64,000 nucleotides of DNA. Origin: Ramlibacter cellulosilyticus. Lineage in GTDB: Bacteria > Pseudomonadota > Gammaproteobacteria > Burkholderiales > Burkholderiaceae_C. Location of the stretch: positions 186,001-250,000 of the forward strand of contig NZ_JACORT010000009.1 in the NCBI RefSeq assembly GCF_014297465.1. The letters run 5' to 3'. Below are positions 7,972 through 17,163 of the stretch, piece after piece. The translations under genes were made by a program, and so were the position numbers. The notes beneath the pieces were generated by a model. It ran no database searches. It was not told the DNA's origin and saw only the letters and a program-made list of their open reading frames with translations. Every line of letters starts with the position of its first letter. Within the stretch, counting starts at the first letter, position 1.

Positions 7972-9000
7972 ATGAGTGCGGTGCCCATTCCCGGGGAGCC
8001 CTGGGCCGCCGCCTCTGCGGGGGTGACGGTTCAACGCGGAACGCGCGCCAATCAGCTCGCGTTGGCCGCAGGCATCCTCCTCCTCCTCGTCGCCGCGACC
8101 CTCCCCCTCTGGGGCGAATCCAGCTGGATGCGCGAGTTCGTCGAGATCGCCTGCTATTTCGTGTTCGCGATGATGTGGAACCTGCTCGCCGGCTACGGCG
8201 GCATGGTGAGCATCGGGCAGCAGGCCTTCTTCGGGCTGGGGGGCTACGCGATGCTGGCGCTGGGCAACTTCGCTGGCATGAACCCCTTCGTCGCCGTGCC
8301 GCTGGGGGCACTCGCTGCGGCCCTGGTCGCGTTGCCCGTGTCGTGGGTCGCGTTCCGCCTGCAGGGCGGCTACTTCGCGATCGGCACCTGGGTGATCGCG
8401 GAAGTGTTCCGCCTGGGCATCGCCAACATCCCCGCGGTGGGCGGCGGCTCCGGCACCACGCTCACCGCGCTGCGCGGCATCGGCAAGTCCACGCGCGAGA
8501 GCGTGACCTACTGGATGGCGCTCGCCTGCGTCGTGGCGTGCATTGCGGGGGTCTACCTGTTCCTGCGCAGCAAGCAGGGGCTCGCGCTGCAGGCGATCCG
8601 CGACAACGAGGTCGCCGCAGAGTCGCAAGGCATCGCGGTGCGGCGGATGAAGCTGGCCGTCTATGCCGTCGCAGCGCTGGGCGCCGGGCTCGCGGGTGCG
8701 CTGTACTTCGTCGGCAACCTGCGCATCAGCCCCGACGCCGCCTTCAGCGTGAACTGGACCGCCTTCGCCATCTTCATGGTGGTGATCGGCGGCATCGGCC
8801 GCATCGAAGGCCCGATCGTCGGCGCGCTGATCTTCTGGGCGCTGAACAAGTTCTTCAGCGACTGGGGGACCTGGTACCTGATGGGGCTGGGGCTGCTGGC
8901 GATCGTGGTGACGCTGTTCTTCAAGAAGGGGCTGTGGGGGTATGCGCAGGAGAGGTGGGGGTGGAGCCTCTTTCCCACGCAAAGGCGCTTGGTGGGGTGA
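7972..9000 (+). CDS. livM: LIV-type ABC transporter permease, LivM type, with repeat-encoded N-terminus
   Basis: A 342-residue permease with the LivM hallmarks: a long hydrophobic chain, NLLAGYGGMVSIGQQAFFG, LQAIRDNEVAAESQGI and FMVVIGGIGRIEGPIVGAL. The ATG at 7972 is 1 base after the livH stop. Residues about 5-19 (PIPGEPWAAASAGVTV) are read from a family B intergenic repeat, so the first roughly 24 residues before the first helix (LALAAGILLLLVAA) look like a later addition. The LivM part at 45295 starts almost directly with its first helix. The addition is probably tolerated in the cytoplasm. Confidence 0.88.
   Translation: MSAVPIPGEPWAAASAGVTVQRGTRANQLALAAGILLLLVAATLPLWGESSWMREFVEIACYFVFAMMWNLLAGYGGMVSIGQQAFFGLGGYAMLALGNFAGMNPFVAVPLGALAAALVALPVSWVAFRLQGGYFAIGTWVIAEVFRLGIANIPAVGGGSGTTLTALRGIGKSTRESVTYWMALACVVACIAGVYLFLRSKQGLALQAIRDNEVAAESQGIAVRRMKLAVYAVAALGAGLAGALYFVGNLRISPDAAFSVNWTAFAIFMVVIGGIGRIEGPIVGALIFWALNKFFSDWGTWYLMGLGLLAIVVTLFFKKGLWGYAQERWGWSLFPTQRRLVG
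7985..8029 (+). repeat. Family B repeat embedded in the livM coding sequence
   Basis: The segment GCCTCTGCGGGGGTGACGG at the 3' side matches the right arm of the copy at 2383-2410 almost base for base. Upstream of it CCATTCCCGGGGAGCCCTGG resembles a shortened left arm. It is read in frame as part of the LivM N-terminus. Confidence 0.7.
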
Positions 9001-9009
9001 ACGGGGCCC

Positions 9010-9124
9010 GGTGGGGTTCGCTGTCGCTCACCGTCCGCGGCTGTCGCCGCGCCACCCTACGACTTGCGGTGCCTGTAGGGTGGCGGTGCGAGAGCACCGG
9101 AAGGTGAGCGGAGCGAACCCCACC
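9010..9124. repeat. Palindromic repeat family A, copy 2
   Basis: It runs from GGTGGGGTTCGCTGTCGC to GCGAACCCCACC, with inner complementary blocks around CTCACCGTCCGCGG and CCGGAAGGTGAGCG. It starts 9 bases after the livM stop and ends 4 bases before the convergent iclR gene ends, so it fills the whole space between the two 3' ends. It could act as a bidirectional terminator or an mRNA 3'-end stabiliser. Confidence 0.85.
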
Positions 9125-9128
9125 TCAC

Positions 9129-9926
9129 TCAAGCCACGACGAGCCTCCGCGACACTTCCTCCGCCGCCTTCCGCAGCGCCGGCAACATCGTCTCCTGCAT
9201 CTGCCGGGGCGACGTCCGGTTCACCTGGCCGCTGATGTTCAGCGCCGCGATGGTCCGGCCCGCGCGGTTCACCACGGGCGCTGCGATCGACACCAGCCCT
9301 TCCTCCAGCTCCTGGTTGACGAGGCACCAGCCCTGGCGCCGCCCCTGCTGCACCTTCGCGAGCAGCGCGTCCACGTCGGTGAGCGTGTGCCGCGTGCGCG
9401 CCTCGCGCGGGCTCGCCTCCAGCAGCGCCACGACCTCGTCGTCGCGCAGCCCCGCCAGCAGCATGCGCCCGATCGACGTGCAATAGGCCGGCAGGCGCGA
9501 GCCCACCCCCAGGCTGTTGCGCATGATCTTGCGGGTGGACACGCGCAGCACGTAGACGATGTCCGTGCCTTCCAGCACGCCGGCGGAGCAGGACTCCTTG
9601 ACCTCCTCCACCAGCGACTCCATCACCGGCTCGGCCACGTTCCACATCGGCATGGACGAGAGGTAGGCGAAGCCCAGGTCCAGGATGCGCGGCGTCAGCA
9701 CGAAGAGCTTGCCGTCGCTCTCCACATAGCCGAGGGTCTGCAGCGTGAGCAGGATGCGCCGCGCGCCCGCGCGCGTCAGGCCGGTGCGCTGCGCGACCTC
9801 GCTCAAGGTCTGCCGCGGCGCGCTGGCGCTGAAGGAGCGGATCACCTCGAGCCCGCGCGCGAAGGACTGCACGTAGGCATCTCCCGGCCGGATGTCGGGG
9901 CTTTCGGGGCGGGCGGCGGTCGGCAT
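9129..9926 (-). CDS. pcaR: IclR-family regulator, PcaR/PcaU type
   Basis: A 265-residue IclR-family protein. The N-terminal winged helix spans about residues 20-85, with SFARGLEVIRSFSA, TLSEVAQRTGLTRAGARRIL and LQTLGYV. The effector domain contains RLPAYCTSIGRMLLAGL and NRAGRTIAALNISGQ, which are typical of the PcaR/PcaU/PobR branch controlling 3-oxoadipate genes. It diverges from pcaIJF across 68 bases that hold three CGAACA half-sites. A perfect TATAAT for this gene lies at 9941-9936, only about 9 bases before the ATG, so the transcript is nearly leaderless. The half-sites overlap its promoter, which implies autoregulation. Confidence 0.88.
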   Translation of the reverse strand: MPTAARPESPDIRPGDAYVQSFARGLEVIRSFSASAPRQTLSEVAQRTGLTRAGARRILLTLQTLGYVESDGKLFVLTPRILDLGFAYLSSMPMWNVAEPVMESLVEEVKESCSAGVLEGTDIVYVLRVSTRKIMRNSLGVGSRLPAYCTSIGRMLLAGLRDDEVVALLEASPREARTRHTLTDVDALLAKVQQGRRQGWCLVNQELEEGLVSIAAPVVNRAGRTIAALNISGQVNRTSPRQMQETMLPALRKAAEEVSRRLVVA

Positions 9927-9935
9927 GTAGAATTC

Positions 9936-9967
9936 ATTATACGAACACTTGTTCGCATACCGAACAA
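9936..9967. promoter_or_regulatory. iclR-pcaI divergent operator and promoter
   Basis: CGAACA (9942-9947), TGTTCG (9950-9955) and CGAACA (9961-9966) give a palindrome plus a third repeat. This is the arrangement described for PcaU-type IclR regulators. Minus-strand TATAAT (9941-9936) serves the iclR gene. The second and third sites together read TTGTTCG-N5-CGAACAA, nearly the same element as upstream of hapC (733-757). Confidence 0.75.
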
Positions 9968-9994
9968 CGTGGATCGACCTCCCAAGGACTTCCC

Positions 9995-10699
9995 ATGATC
10001 AACAAGATCGCCGCCTCCATCGCGGAGGCGCTGGCGAACGTGAAGGACGGGTCCACCGTCCTGATCGGCGGCTTCGGCACGTCCGGCATCCCGGGCGAGC
10101 TCATCGACGGCCTGATCGCGCAGGGCGCGAAGGACCTCACCGTCGTCAACAACAACGCGGGCAACGCCGATTACGGCCTCGCCGCGCTGCTGAAGGCCGG
10201 CCGCGTGCGCAAGATCATCTGCAGCTTCCCGCGCCAGGTGGACAGCTGGGTGTTCGACGAGCTCTATCGCAGCGGCAAGCTCGAACTGGAACTCGTGCCG
10301 CAGGGCAACCTCGCCGAGCGCATGCGCGCCGCCGGCGCGGGCATCGGCGCGTTCTTCTGCCCCACGGCGGCCGGTACGGAGCTGGCCAAGGGCAAGGAAA
10401 CCCGCGAGATCGATGGCAGGCAGTACGTGCTGGAGTACCCGATCCATGGCGACGTCGCGCTGATCAAGGCCGAAGCCGGCGACCGCTGGGGCAACCTCGT
10501 CTACCGCAAGGCGGCGCGCAACTTCGGCCCCGTGATGGCCGCCGCGGCCAAGTACACGGTCGCCACCGTGTTCGAACTCAGGGAACTGGGCGAGCTCGAT
10601 CCGGAAGCGGTCGTCACGCCCGGCATCTACGTGAGCAAGCTCGTGAAGATCCCGCGCGTCGCCACGCAGGCCGGCGGCTTCAAGAAAGAGGTGGCGTGA
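9995..10699 (+). CDS. pcaI: 3-oxoadipate CoA-transferase subunit A
   Basis: A 234-residue alpha subunit of a family I CoA-transferase. The glycine-rich VLIGGFGTSGIPGELIDGL near residue 22 and NNNAGNADYGLAAL are diagnostic. With PcaJ it moves CoA from succinyl-CoA to 3-oxoadipate, the step after maleylacetate reductase. The ATG at 9995 follows AAGGA. Succinyl-CoA:acetoacetate transferases share the fold. The adjacent thiolase and the PcaR-type regulator favour 3-oxoadipate. Confidence 0.9.
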   Translation: MINKIAASIAEALANVKDGSTVLIGGFGTSGIPGELIDGLIAQGAKDLTVVNNNAGNADYGLAALLKAGRVRKIICSFPRQVDSWVFDELYRSGKLELELVPQGNLAERMRAAGAGIGAFFCPTAAGTELAKGKETREIDGRQYVLEYPIHGDVALIKAEAGDRWGNLVYRKAARNFGPVMAAAAKYTVATVFELRELGELDPEAVVTPGIYVSKLVKIPRVATQAGGFKKEVA

Positions 10700-10701
10700 G
10701 C

Positions 10702-11343
10702 ATGGCCTACCAGAAACGCACCAAGGACGAACTCGCGAAACGCGTCGCGCAGGACATCCACGACGGCGCCTACGTGAACCTCGGCATCGGCCAGCCCACC
10801 GCGGTGGCCAACCACATCCCGGCCGGCCGCGAGGTCATCCTGCAAAGCGAAAACGGCATCCTCGGCATGGGCCCGGCGCCGGCCGCGGGCGAGGAAGACT
10901 ACGACCTGATCAACGCAGGCAAGCAGCCCGTGTCGCTGCTGCCGGGTGGCGCCTATTTCCATCACGCCGACTCGTTCGCGATGATGCGCGGGGGCCACCT
11001 CGACATCTGCGTGCTCGGCGCCTTCCAGGTTTCCGCGAAGGGCGACCTCGCGAACTGGAGCACCGGCGAGCCCGGCGCCATCCCCGCCGTCGGCGGCGCG
11101 ATGGACCTCGCGATCGGCGCCAAGCAGACCTGGGTGATGATGGACCTGCTCACCAAGAAGGGCGAGAGCAAGATCGTCGAACGCTGCACCTATCCGCTCA
11201 CCGGTGTCGCGTGCGTGAAGCGCATCTACACGGACCTGTGCACACTGGAGTGCACGCCGCAGGGCCTGAAGCTCATCGACAAGGTCGAGGGCCTCTCGCA
11301 TGCGGAACTCGAAAAGTTGATCAACCTGCCGATCGCGGCCTGA
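10702..11343 (+). CDS. pcaJ: 3-oxoadipate CoA-transferase subunit B
   Basis: A 213-residue beta subunit. The catalytic glutamate that forms the CoA thioester is Glu50 in SENGILGMGP, and GGHLDICVLGAFQVS and TKKGESKIVERC are further family motifs. The ATG at 10702 lies 2 bases after the pcaI stop. A GTG at 10696 overlapping that stop is an alternative start, adding two residues. It forms the heterodimeric transferase with PcaI. Confidence 0.92.
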   Translation: MAYQKRTKDELAKRVAQDIHDGAYVNLGIGQPTAVANHIPAGREVILQSENGILGMGPAPAAGEEDYDLINAGKQPVSLLPGGAYFHHADSFAMMRGGHLDICVLGAFQVSAKGDLANWSTGEPGAIPAVGGAMDLAIGAKQTWVMMDLLTKKGESKIVERCTYPLTGVACVKRIYTDLCTLECTPQGLKLIDKVEGLSHAELEKLINLPIAA

Positions 11344-11359
11344 GCCAGGAGACCCGAAC

Positions 11360-12565
<1,206 letters not shown>

Positions 12566-12580
12566 GAACTTCCTGGATTT

Positions 12581-12678
12581 CTCCCTCTCCCCTCTGGGGA
12601 GAGGGCAGGGGTGAGGGGCACGCGGCCCTCGCAGGCAGCCCTCACCCCGACCCTCTCCCGCCAGCGGGAGGGGGAGCC
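12581..12678. repeat. Inverted repeat family C between pcaF and the SDR gene
   Basis: The left part CTCCCTCTCCCCTCTGGGGA continues into GAGGGCAGGGGTGAGGG. The right part starts at CCCTCACCCCGACCCTCTCC and continues into a GGGAGGGGGAG block. The two halves are complementary. Elements of this type are widespread between proteobacterial genes. A single copy was seen in this window. Confidence 0.75.
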
Positions 12679-12705
12679 TGGGGCTTCGCGCCTCCCAAAG
12701 ACATC

Positions 12706-13434
12706 ATGAGCAAGCAACAAGCCACCCTCGTCACCGGTGCCAGCGCCGGCATCGGCCGCGCCATCGCCCAGATGCTGCTGGCGCAAGGCCGGCAGGTCGT
12801 GAACATCGACTACAAGCTGCCGGACTGGTCGCATCCGCAGCTGCACTCGTTCCAGGCCGACCTCACGCAGGCGGCCGCGACGCAGGCGGCGGGCGCGCAG
12901 GTCGCGCGCGAGTTCGACGTCACCGCGCTGGTCAACAACGCGGGTGCGACGCGCCCCGGCACGGCCGACACGCAGACCGCGGAAGACCTCGCCTACGTCA
13001 ACGCCCTCACGCTGCAGGCGACGATGCTGCTGACGCAGGCCTTCCTGCCCAGCCTGCGCGCCTGCGGCCAGGGCCGCATCGTCAACATGGCCTCGCGCGC
13101 GGCGCTGGGCAAGACCGAGCGCATCGCCTACTCCGCCGCCAAGGCGGGCCTCGTGGGCATGACGCGCACGCTGGCCATGGAGCTGGGCGCGGACGGCATC
13201 ACCGTCAACGCCATCGCGCCCGGCCCGATCGCCACCGAGCTGTTCCGCCAGAGCAACCCGGACGGCGCCCCGCGCACGCAGCGCATCCTGGACAGCATCG
13301 TCGTCAAGCGCATGGGCACGCCCGAAGACGTCGCGCGCGCGGCGCTGTTCTTCCTCTCGCCGGACAACGGCTTCGTGACCGGGCAGGTGCTGTACGTCTG
13401 CGGCGGCACCACGCTGGGCCTCGCGCCAGTCTGA
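12706..13434 (+). CDS. Short-chain dehydrogenase/reductase
   Basis: A 242-residue classical SDR. The cofactor motif is TGASAGIGRAIA near residue 11. The active site is Tyr142 and Lys146 in YSAAKAG, preceded by a Ser-containing IVNMASRAALG. It ends with GQVLYVCGGTTLG. A 3-oxoacyl reductase-like role is usual for this pattern, but the substrate is unknown. The ATG at 12706 lies just after the family C repeat and lacks a strong ribosome site. It may be co-transcribed with pcaF or with the Bug receptor gene downstream. Confidence 0.8.
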   Translation: MSKQQATLVTGASAGIGRAIAQMLLAQGRQVVNIDYKLPDWSHPQLHSFQADLTQAAATQAAGAQVAREFDVTALVNNAGATRPGTADTQTAEDLAYVNALTLQATMLLTQAFLPSLRACGQGRIVNMASRAALGKTERIAYSAAKAGLVGMTRTLAMELGADGITVNAIAPGPIATELFRQSNPDGAPRTQRILDSIVVKRMGTPEDVARAALFFLSPDNGFVTGQVLYVCGGTTLGLAPV

Positions 13435-13475
13435 TTCGTTTCCTCCCCGTGAAAGTGAAAGTAGAAGTGAAAGCC

Positions 13476-14459
13476 ATGCAAGCCTCCCGCCGCCGCCTCG
13501 CGCTGGCCGGCCTCGCGCTGGCCGCCGCCGCGGCCTTCCCGTTCGCCGCGTCCGCGCAGGCTTATCCCACCAAGCCGGTCACCATCGTCGTGCCCTTCGC
13601 GGCCGGCGGCACCACCGACATCCTGGCGCGCGTGATCGGCCAGGCCCTGAACAAGGAGCTGGGCCAGCCCGTCGTCGTCGACAACCGCGCCGGCGCCGGC
13701 GGCAACATCGGTGCCGCGCTCGCGGCCAAGGCGCCCGCCGACGGCTACACCTTGTTCATGGGCACGGTCGGCACGCACGCGATCAACCAGAGCCTGTACA
13801 AGAAGCTCACGTTCGACCCCATCAAGGACTTCGCGCCGCTCACGCGCGTGGCCATGGTTCCCAACCTGCTGGTGGCGAACCCCACCAAGCCGTACAAGAA
13901 CGTGAAGGAGCTGATCGCCTACGCGAAGGCCAACCCGGGCCGCGTGAACTTCGGTTCCTCGGGCAGCGGCAGCTCCATCCACCTCTCCGGCGAGCTGTTC
14001 AACAGCCTGGCGAAGGTCGACATGATCCACGTGCCGTACAAGGGCAGCGCGCCGGCCGTCACCGACCTTCTCGGCGGCCAGATCGACATCATGTTCGACA
14101 ACATGCCCTCCGCCATCCAGCACGTGCGCAGCGGCAAGCTGCGCCCGCTGGCGGTGACGACGGCCAAGCGCTCGCCGGAGCTGCCGGACGTGCCGACGAT
14201 CGCCGAAGCCGGCGTCCCCGGCTACGAGGCGACTTCCTGGTTCGGCATGTTCGCCCCCGCGAACACGCCCGCGCCGGTGGTGGCGAAGCTGAATGCGGCC
14301 CTCGTCAAGGTGCTGTCGCAGCCGGACGTGAAGAAGAAGCTCGCCGAGCAGGGTGCCGAGCCCTACAGCGAGAAGCCGGAGCAGTTCGCCGCGTTCATCC
14401 GCAGCGAGACGGACAAGTGGAGCAAGGTGGTGAAGGAGTCGGGCGCGAGCGCCGACTGA
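13476..14459 (+). CDS. Bug-family (TctC-like) periplasmic solute receptor 1
   Basis: A 327-residue Bug protein. It has a Sec signal ending near FAASAQA and the hallmark opening YPTKPVTIVVPFAAGGTTDILARVIG. Further motifs are VVVDNRAGAGGNIGA, ADGYTLFMG and GKLRPLAVT. These receptors bind carboxylates for tripartite tricarboxylate transporters. No TctA or TctB gene is nearby, as is common for orphan Bug proteins of Burkholderiales. The ATG at 13476 is preferred over a GTG at 13449, because the nine codons before it are a purine-rich GTGAAAGTGAAAG tract that looks like a leader. A strong terminator follows. Confidence 0.88.
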   Translation: MQASRRRLALAGLALAAAAAFPFAASAQAYPTKPVTIVVPFAAGGTTDILARVIGQALNKELGQPVVVDNRAGAGGNIGAALAAKAPADGYTLFMGTVGTHAINQSLYKKLTFDPIKDFAPLTRVAMVPNLLVANPTKPYKNVKELIAYAKANPGRVNFGSSGSGSSIHLSGELFNSLAKVDMIHVPYKGSAPAVTDLLGGQIDIMFDNMPSAIQHVRSGKLRPLAVTTAKRSPELPDVPTIAEAGVPGYEATSWFGMFAPANTPAPVVAKLNAALVKVLSQPDVKKKLAEQGAEPYSEKPEQFAAFIRSETDKWSKVVKESGASAD

Positions 14460-14480
14460 TCCCCCGCTTCACGCACGCAC

Positions 14481-14510
14481 AGGGCGGCCACCGGGCCGCC
14501 CTTTGTCTTT
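14481..14510 (+). terminator. Rho-independent terminator after Bug receptor 1
   Basis: AGGGCGGCC and GGCCGCCCT form a perfect 9-bp stem (14481-14502) around the loop ACCG. TTGTCTTT follows. It sits 22 bases after the stop codon at 14459. Confidence 0.85.
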
Positions 14511-14516
14511 CGGCGG

Positions 14517-14535
14517 CCGGAAAACTGAATTCCGG
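14517..14535. promoter_or_regulatory. Palindrome CCGGAA-N7-TTCCGG upstream of the oxidoreductase gene
   Basis: CCGGAA (14517-14522) and TTCCGG (14530-14535) are perfect inverted arms around AACTGAA. The core GGAAAACTGAATTCC resembles elements at 18778, 28973 and 47924. A regulator binding site is inferred. Confidence 0.45.
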
Positions 14536-14604
14536 AAACCCCATGGACAGCCCCCCGCGCGCGCCAGACACTGCCGCCACACCCGTCACGAGGAAGCACG
14601 AGGC

Positions 14605-15528
14605 ATGGCGAAGCAAGTGGGATGGATCGGCCTGGGCCGCATGGGCGAGGCGATGGTCAAGCGGCTGCTGGCGGCCGGCTACGGCGCGAGCGTCTGGAAC
14701 CGCACGCGCAGCAAGGCGGAACCGCTGGCGGCGTACGGCGCCGAGATCGTGCGCCACAAGACCGACCTCGCGGCCTGCGAGGTGGTGTTCACGATGGTCT
14801 CCACCACCGACGACCTGAAGGAAGTGCTCTTCGGCGAAGGCGGACTGGTCACCGGGGCGCAGAAGCCGCAGGTCGTCGTCGACAGCTCCTCCATCTCGCA
14901 GGAGGGCTCCGCCGAAATCCGGGAGCGGCTCGAAGGCATGGGCGTGGCCTATCTCTGCGCGCCCGTGTCCGGCAACGCCAAGGTGGCCAAGGCCGGCAAG
15001 CTGCTGATCGTCGCCTCCGGCCCGAAAGCGCTGTACGAGAAGGCGCAACCCTACCTGGCCGCGATGGGGCGCAAGGCCATGTGGGTCGGCGAAGGCGAGC
15101 TCGCGCGCATCTGGAAGATCGCGCACAACACCATGTTCGGCGTGGTGATCCAGAACCTCTGCGAGATCACCGTGCTGGCCGAGAAGGCCGGCATCCCGCG
15201 CCACCTGTTCCTGGAGAGCATCAACGACTCGGTGCTCGGTTCCATGTACACGCGCTACAAGACGCCGATGCTGGTCAACCTCACCTTCGACCAGGTGACC
15301 TTCACGCCGCAGCTGCTGCTCAAGGACATGGACCTGGGCATGGGCGCGGCGAAGACGCACGGCGTCGCCATGCCGGCGGCGGCGGCCACGCGCGAATCGG
15401 TCGCGCGCATGGTCGGCCACGGCCACGGCAACATCGACTTCGCCGTGCTGCTGCAGGAGACCGCGCGCGACGCGGGCCTGGAGCTGGCGCCCGAGAACGT
15501 CCAGGTGGGAGACGGCCTCTCCTCCTAG
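14605..15528 (+). CDS. NAD(P)-dependent beta-hydroxyacid dehydrogenase (3-hydroxyisobutyrate dehydrogenase family)
   Basis: A 307-residue enzyme. The Rossmann motif is GWIGLGRMGEAM at the N-terminus. The substrate loop appears as CAPVSGNAKVAKAGKL, close to the family DAPVSGG. The catalytic lysine is Lys171 in IWKIAHNTMFG. It should oxidise a small 2- or 3-hydroxyacid or reduce a semialdehyde such as tartronate semialdehyde. The ATG at 14605 follows a weak GAGG, and a second Bug receptor follows 48 bases downstream. Upstream ATGs near 14543 are in the same frame but would give an unusual N-terminus. Confidence 0.82.
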   Translation: MAKQVGWIGLGRMGEAMVKRLLAAGYGASVWNRTRSKAEPLAAYGAEIVRHKTDLAACEVVFTMVSTTDDLKEVLFGEGGLVTGAQKPQVVVDSSSISQEGSAEIRERLEGMGVAYLCAPVSGNAKVAKAGKLLIVASGPKALYEKAQPYLAAMGRKAMWVGEGELARIWKIAHNTMFGVVIQNLCEITVLAEKAGIPRHLFLESINDSVLGSMYTRYKTPMLVNLTFDQVTFTPQLLLKDMDLGMGAAKTHGVAMPAAAATRESVARMVGHGHGNIDFAVLLQETARDAGLELAPENVQVGDGLSS

Positions 15529-15576
15529 CGTTCCCCGTTCGCATCCTGTTGGCAAGCATTCCAAAGGAGACAAGAC

Positions 15577-16536
15577 ATGAAGCGAATCCTCGGCCTCCTC
15601 GCCGCCGCCCTCGTGGCCGGCGGCGCCTTCGCGCAAAGTGCGTGGCCCGCCAAGCCGGTCCGCATGATCGTGCCCTTCACCGCCGGCAGCGTGACCGACA
15701 TCATCGCCCGCACCGTGGGCGAGAGCATGGCCAAGGGGCTCGTCCAGCCGGTCGTCATCGAGAACAAGCCCGGTGCCGGCGGCACCATCGGCGCCGCGCA
15801 GGTCGCCAAGAGCGACCCCGACGGCTACACGGTGCTGATCCACTCCTCGGGCCATGCGCTCAATCCGGCGATCTATCCCAACCTGCCTTACGACACGCTC
15901 AAGGACCTGAGCGGCGTCACGCCGCTGGCGGCGGTGCCGAACGTGATGGTGGTGTCGCCGGCGCGCGGCTGGAAGACCGTGGCGGACGTGCTCGCGGCCG
16001 CGAAGGCGAAGCCGGGCCAGTTGAACTACGCCTCCGCCGGTACCGGCAGCGCGACCCACATGAACGCCGAGAAGTTCAAGCTGCGCGCCGGCATCGACGC
16101 GCAGCACGTGCCGTTCAAGGGCACGCCGGAAGCCATGACCGACGTGATCGGCGGGCGCAACGACTGGTTCTTCGCGCCGCTCGCTTCCGCGCTGCCCCTG
16201 ATCAAGGACGGCAAGCTGCAGGCGCTGGCGGTCAGCTCCGCGCAGCGGTCGCCCGCGCTTCCGAACGTGCCCACCACGGTCGAAGCCGGCGTGCCCGACT
16301 CCGAGTACACGCTGTGGGTCGGCATGATCGTCCCCGCGGCCACGCCGCCGGCGGTGGTCAAGCGCCTGCACGAGGAAGCGGCGAAGGCCATGAACTCGCC
16401 GGAGGTGAAGGCGCGCCTCGCCACGCTGGGCGCGGACCCGTTCCTGCTGGAGCCCGCCGCCTTCAACGCCTACATCCGCACGGAGATGGAAGCCGCCGCG
16501 GCCATTGCGAAGAGCGCCAACCTCAAGGCGCAGTGA
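15577..16536 (+). CDS. Bug-family periplasmic solute receptor 2
   Basis: A 319-residue Bug protein with a signal peptide (MKRILGLLAAALVAGGAFA) and the motifs WPAKPVRMIVPFTAGSVTDI, VIENKPGAGGTIGAAQ and NYASAGTGSATHMNAE. The ATG at 15577 follows AAGGAGA. It is paired with the upstream dehydrogenase gene, so its ligand may be a hydroxyacid or a related carboxylate. No membrane subunits of a tripartite transporter are present. It differs enough from receptor 1 that the two are not a recent tandem duplication. Confidence 0.87.
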   Translation: MKRILGLLAAALVAGGAFAQSAWPAKPVRMIVPFTAGSVTDIIARTVGESMAKGLVQPVVIENKPGAGGTIGAAQVAKSDPDGYTVLIHSSGHALNPAIYPNLPYDTLKDLSGVTPLAAVPNVMVVSPARGWKTVADVLAAAKAKPGQLNYASAGTGSATHMNAEKFKLRAGIDAQHVPFKGTPEAMTDVIGGRNDWFFAPLASALPLIKDGKLQALAVSSAQRSPALPNVPTTVEAGVPDSEYTLWVGMIVPAATPPAVVKRLHEEAAKAMNSPEVKARLATLGADPFLLEPAAFNAYIRTEMEAAAAIAKSANLKAQ

Positions 16537-16622
16537 GCGGACGCCTGCGGAAAAGTTGGCGGCAAGGCAGGCCGCAGATGTAACGCGTTGCGCCCTTTCC
16601 ACAGGGAGCGTCGTAAGTAGTG

Positions 16623-16651
16623 TTTACATCGAGATACATCTCTCCTATATT
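16623..16651 (+). promoter_or_regulatory. Strong sigma70-like promoter of the Cache-chemoreceptor operon
   Basis: TTTACA (16623-16628) and TATATT (16646-16651) are 17 bases apart, each one mismatch from consensus. The spacer contains GAGAT-AC-ATCTC (16631-16642), a perfect small palindrome that could be a repressor site. A GC hairpin (16659-16677) lies in the presumed leader before the ATG at 16700. Confidence 0.7.
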
Positions 16652-16699
16652 GGTTCGACGCCCGGCGGGACCGGGCGCAACGAGTCGTTGGAGGGAACG

Positions 16700-17152
16700 A
16701 TGAAGACCTGGATCCAAGCCGCGGCCGCGTCCGCCCTGTTTGCCGTCGCCGCCTTTGCGCATGCCGACACCGCCGCCGATGCCAAGGCCCTGCTTTCCGA
16801 GGCGCAGGCCGCCATCGCCAGCAAGGGCATCAACGCGGCCGCCGAGGAATTCAACGCCGGCGGCAAGTGGAAGCGCGGCAAGGCCTACGTGGTACTCGTC
16901 AAGTTCGAGGGCGGCACGCTCCTCGCGCACGCCGACAACCCCAAGCTCGCGGGCAAGGCCATGATCGAAGCGAAGGACGCCTCCGGCAAGGCCTTCGTCC
17001 AGGAGACGATCCAGAACGTGAAGACCACCGGCGAGTCGCTGGTGGAATACCGCTGGGCGAACCCCACCACGAAGAAGATCGACAACGGCCGCCTGATGGC
17101 GCGCCGCGTGCCCGGGCAGGACGCCTACGTCGCCGTGGGCTTCTGGGAGTAG
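16700..17152 (+). CDS. Periplasmic single-Cache domain protein
   Basis: A 150-residue secreted protein with a signal peptide ending near AFAHA. The mature chain is a single Cache (sCache_2-like) domain, with a helix (LLSEAQAAIASKG), AYVVLVKFEGGTLLAHA, PKLAGK, ALVEYRW-like SLVEYRWANP and a closing YVAVGFWE. Such domains bind small ligands. This one has no membrane or signalling segment of its own, and the gene is followed 50 bases later by a chemoreceptor, so a role as a soluble ligand-binding partner is inferred. The ATG at 16700 follows GGAGGG. Confidence 0.8.
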   Translation: MKTWIQAAAASALFAVAAFAHADTAADAKALLSEAQAAIASKGINAAAEEFNAGGKWKRGKAYVVLVKFEGGTLLAHADNPKLAGKAMIEAKDASGKAFVQETIQNVKTTGESLVEYRWANPTTKKIDNGRLMARRVPGQDAYVAVGFWE

Positions 17153-17163
17153 GCACGGCAGAC

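Noticed and set aside
13449..13475. GTG at 13449 as the start of Bug receptor 1
   Set aside because: It would add a charged KVKVEVK stretch before the signal peptide. The ATG at 13476 gives a normal signal.
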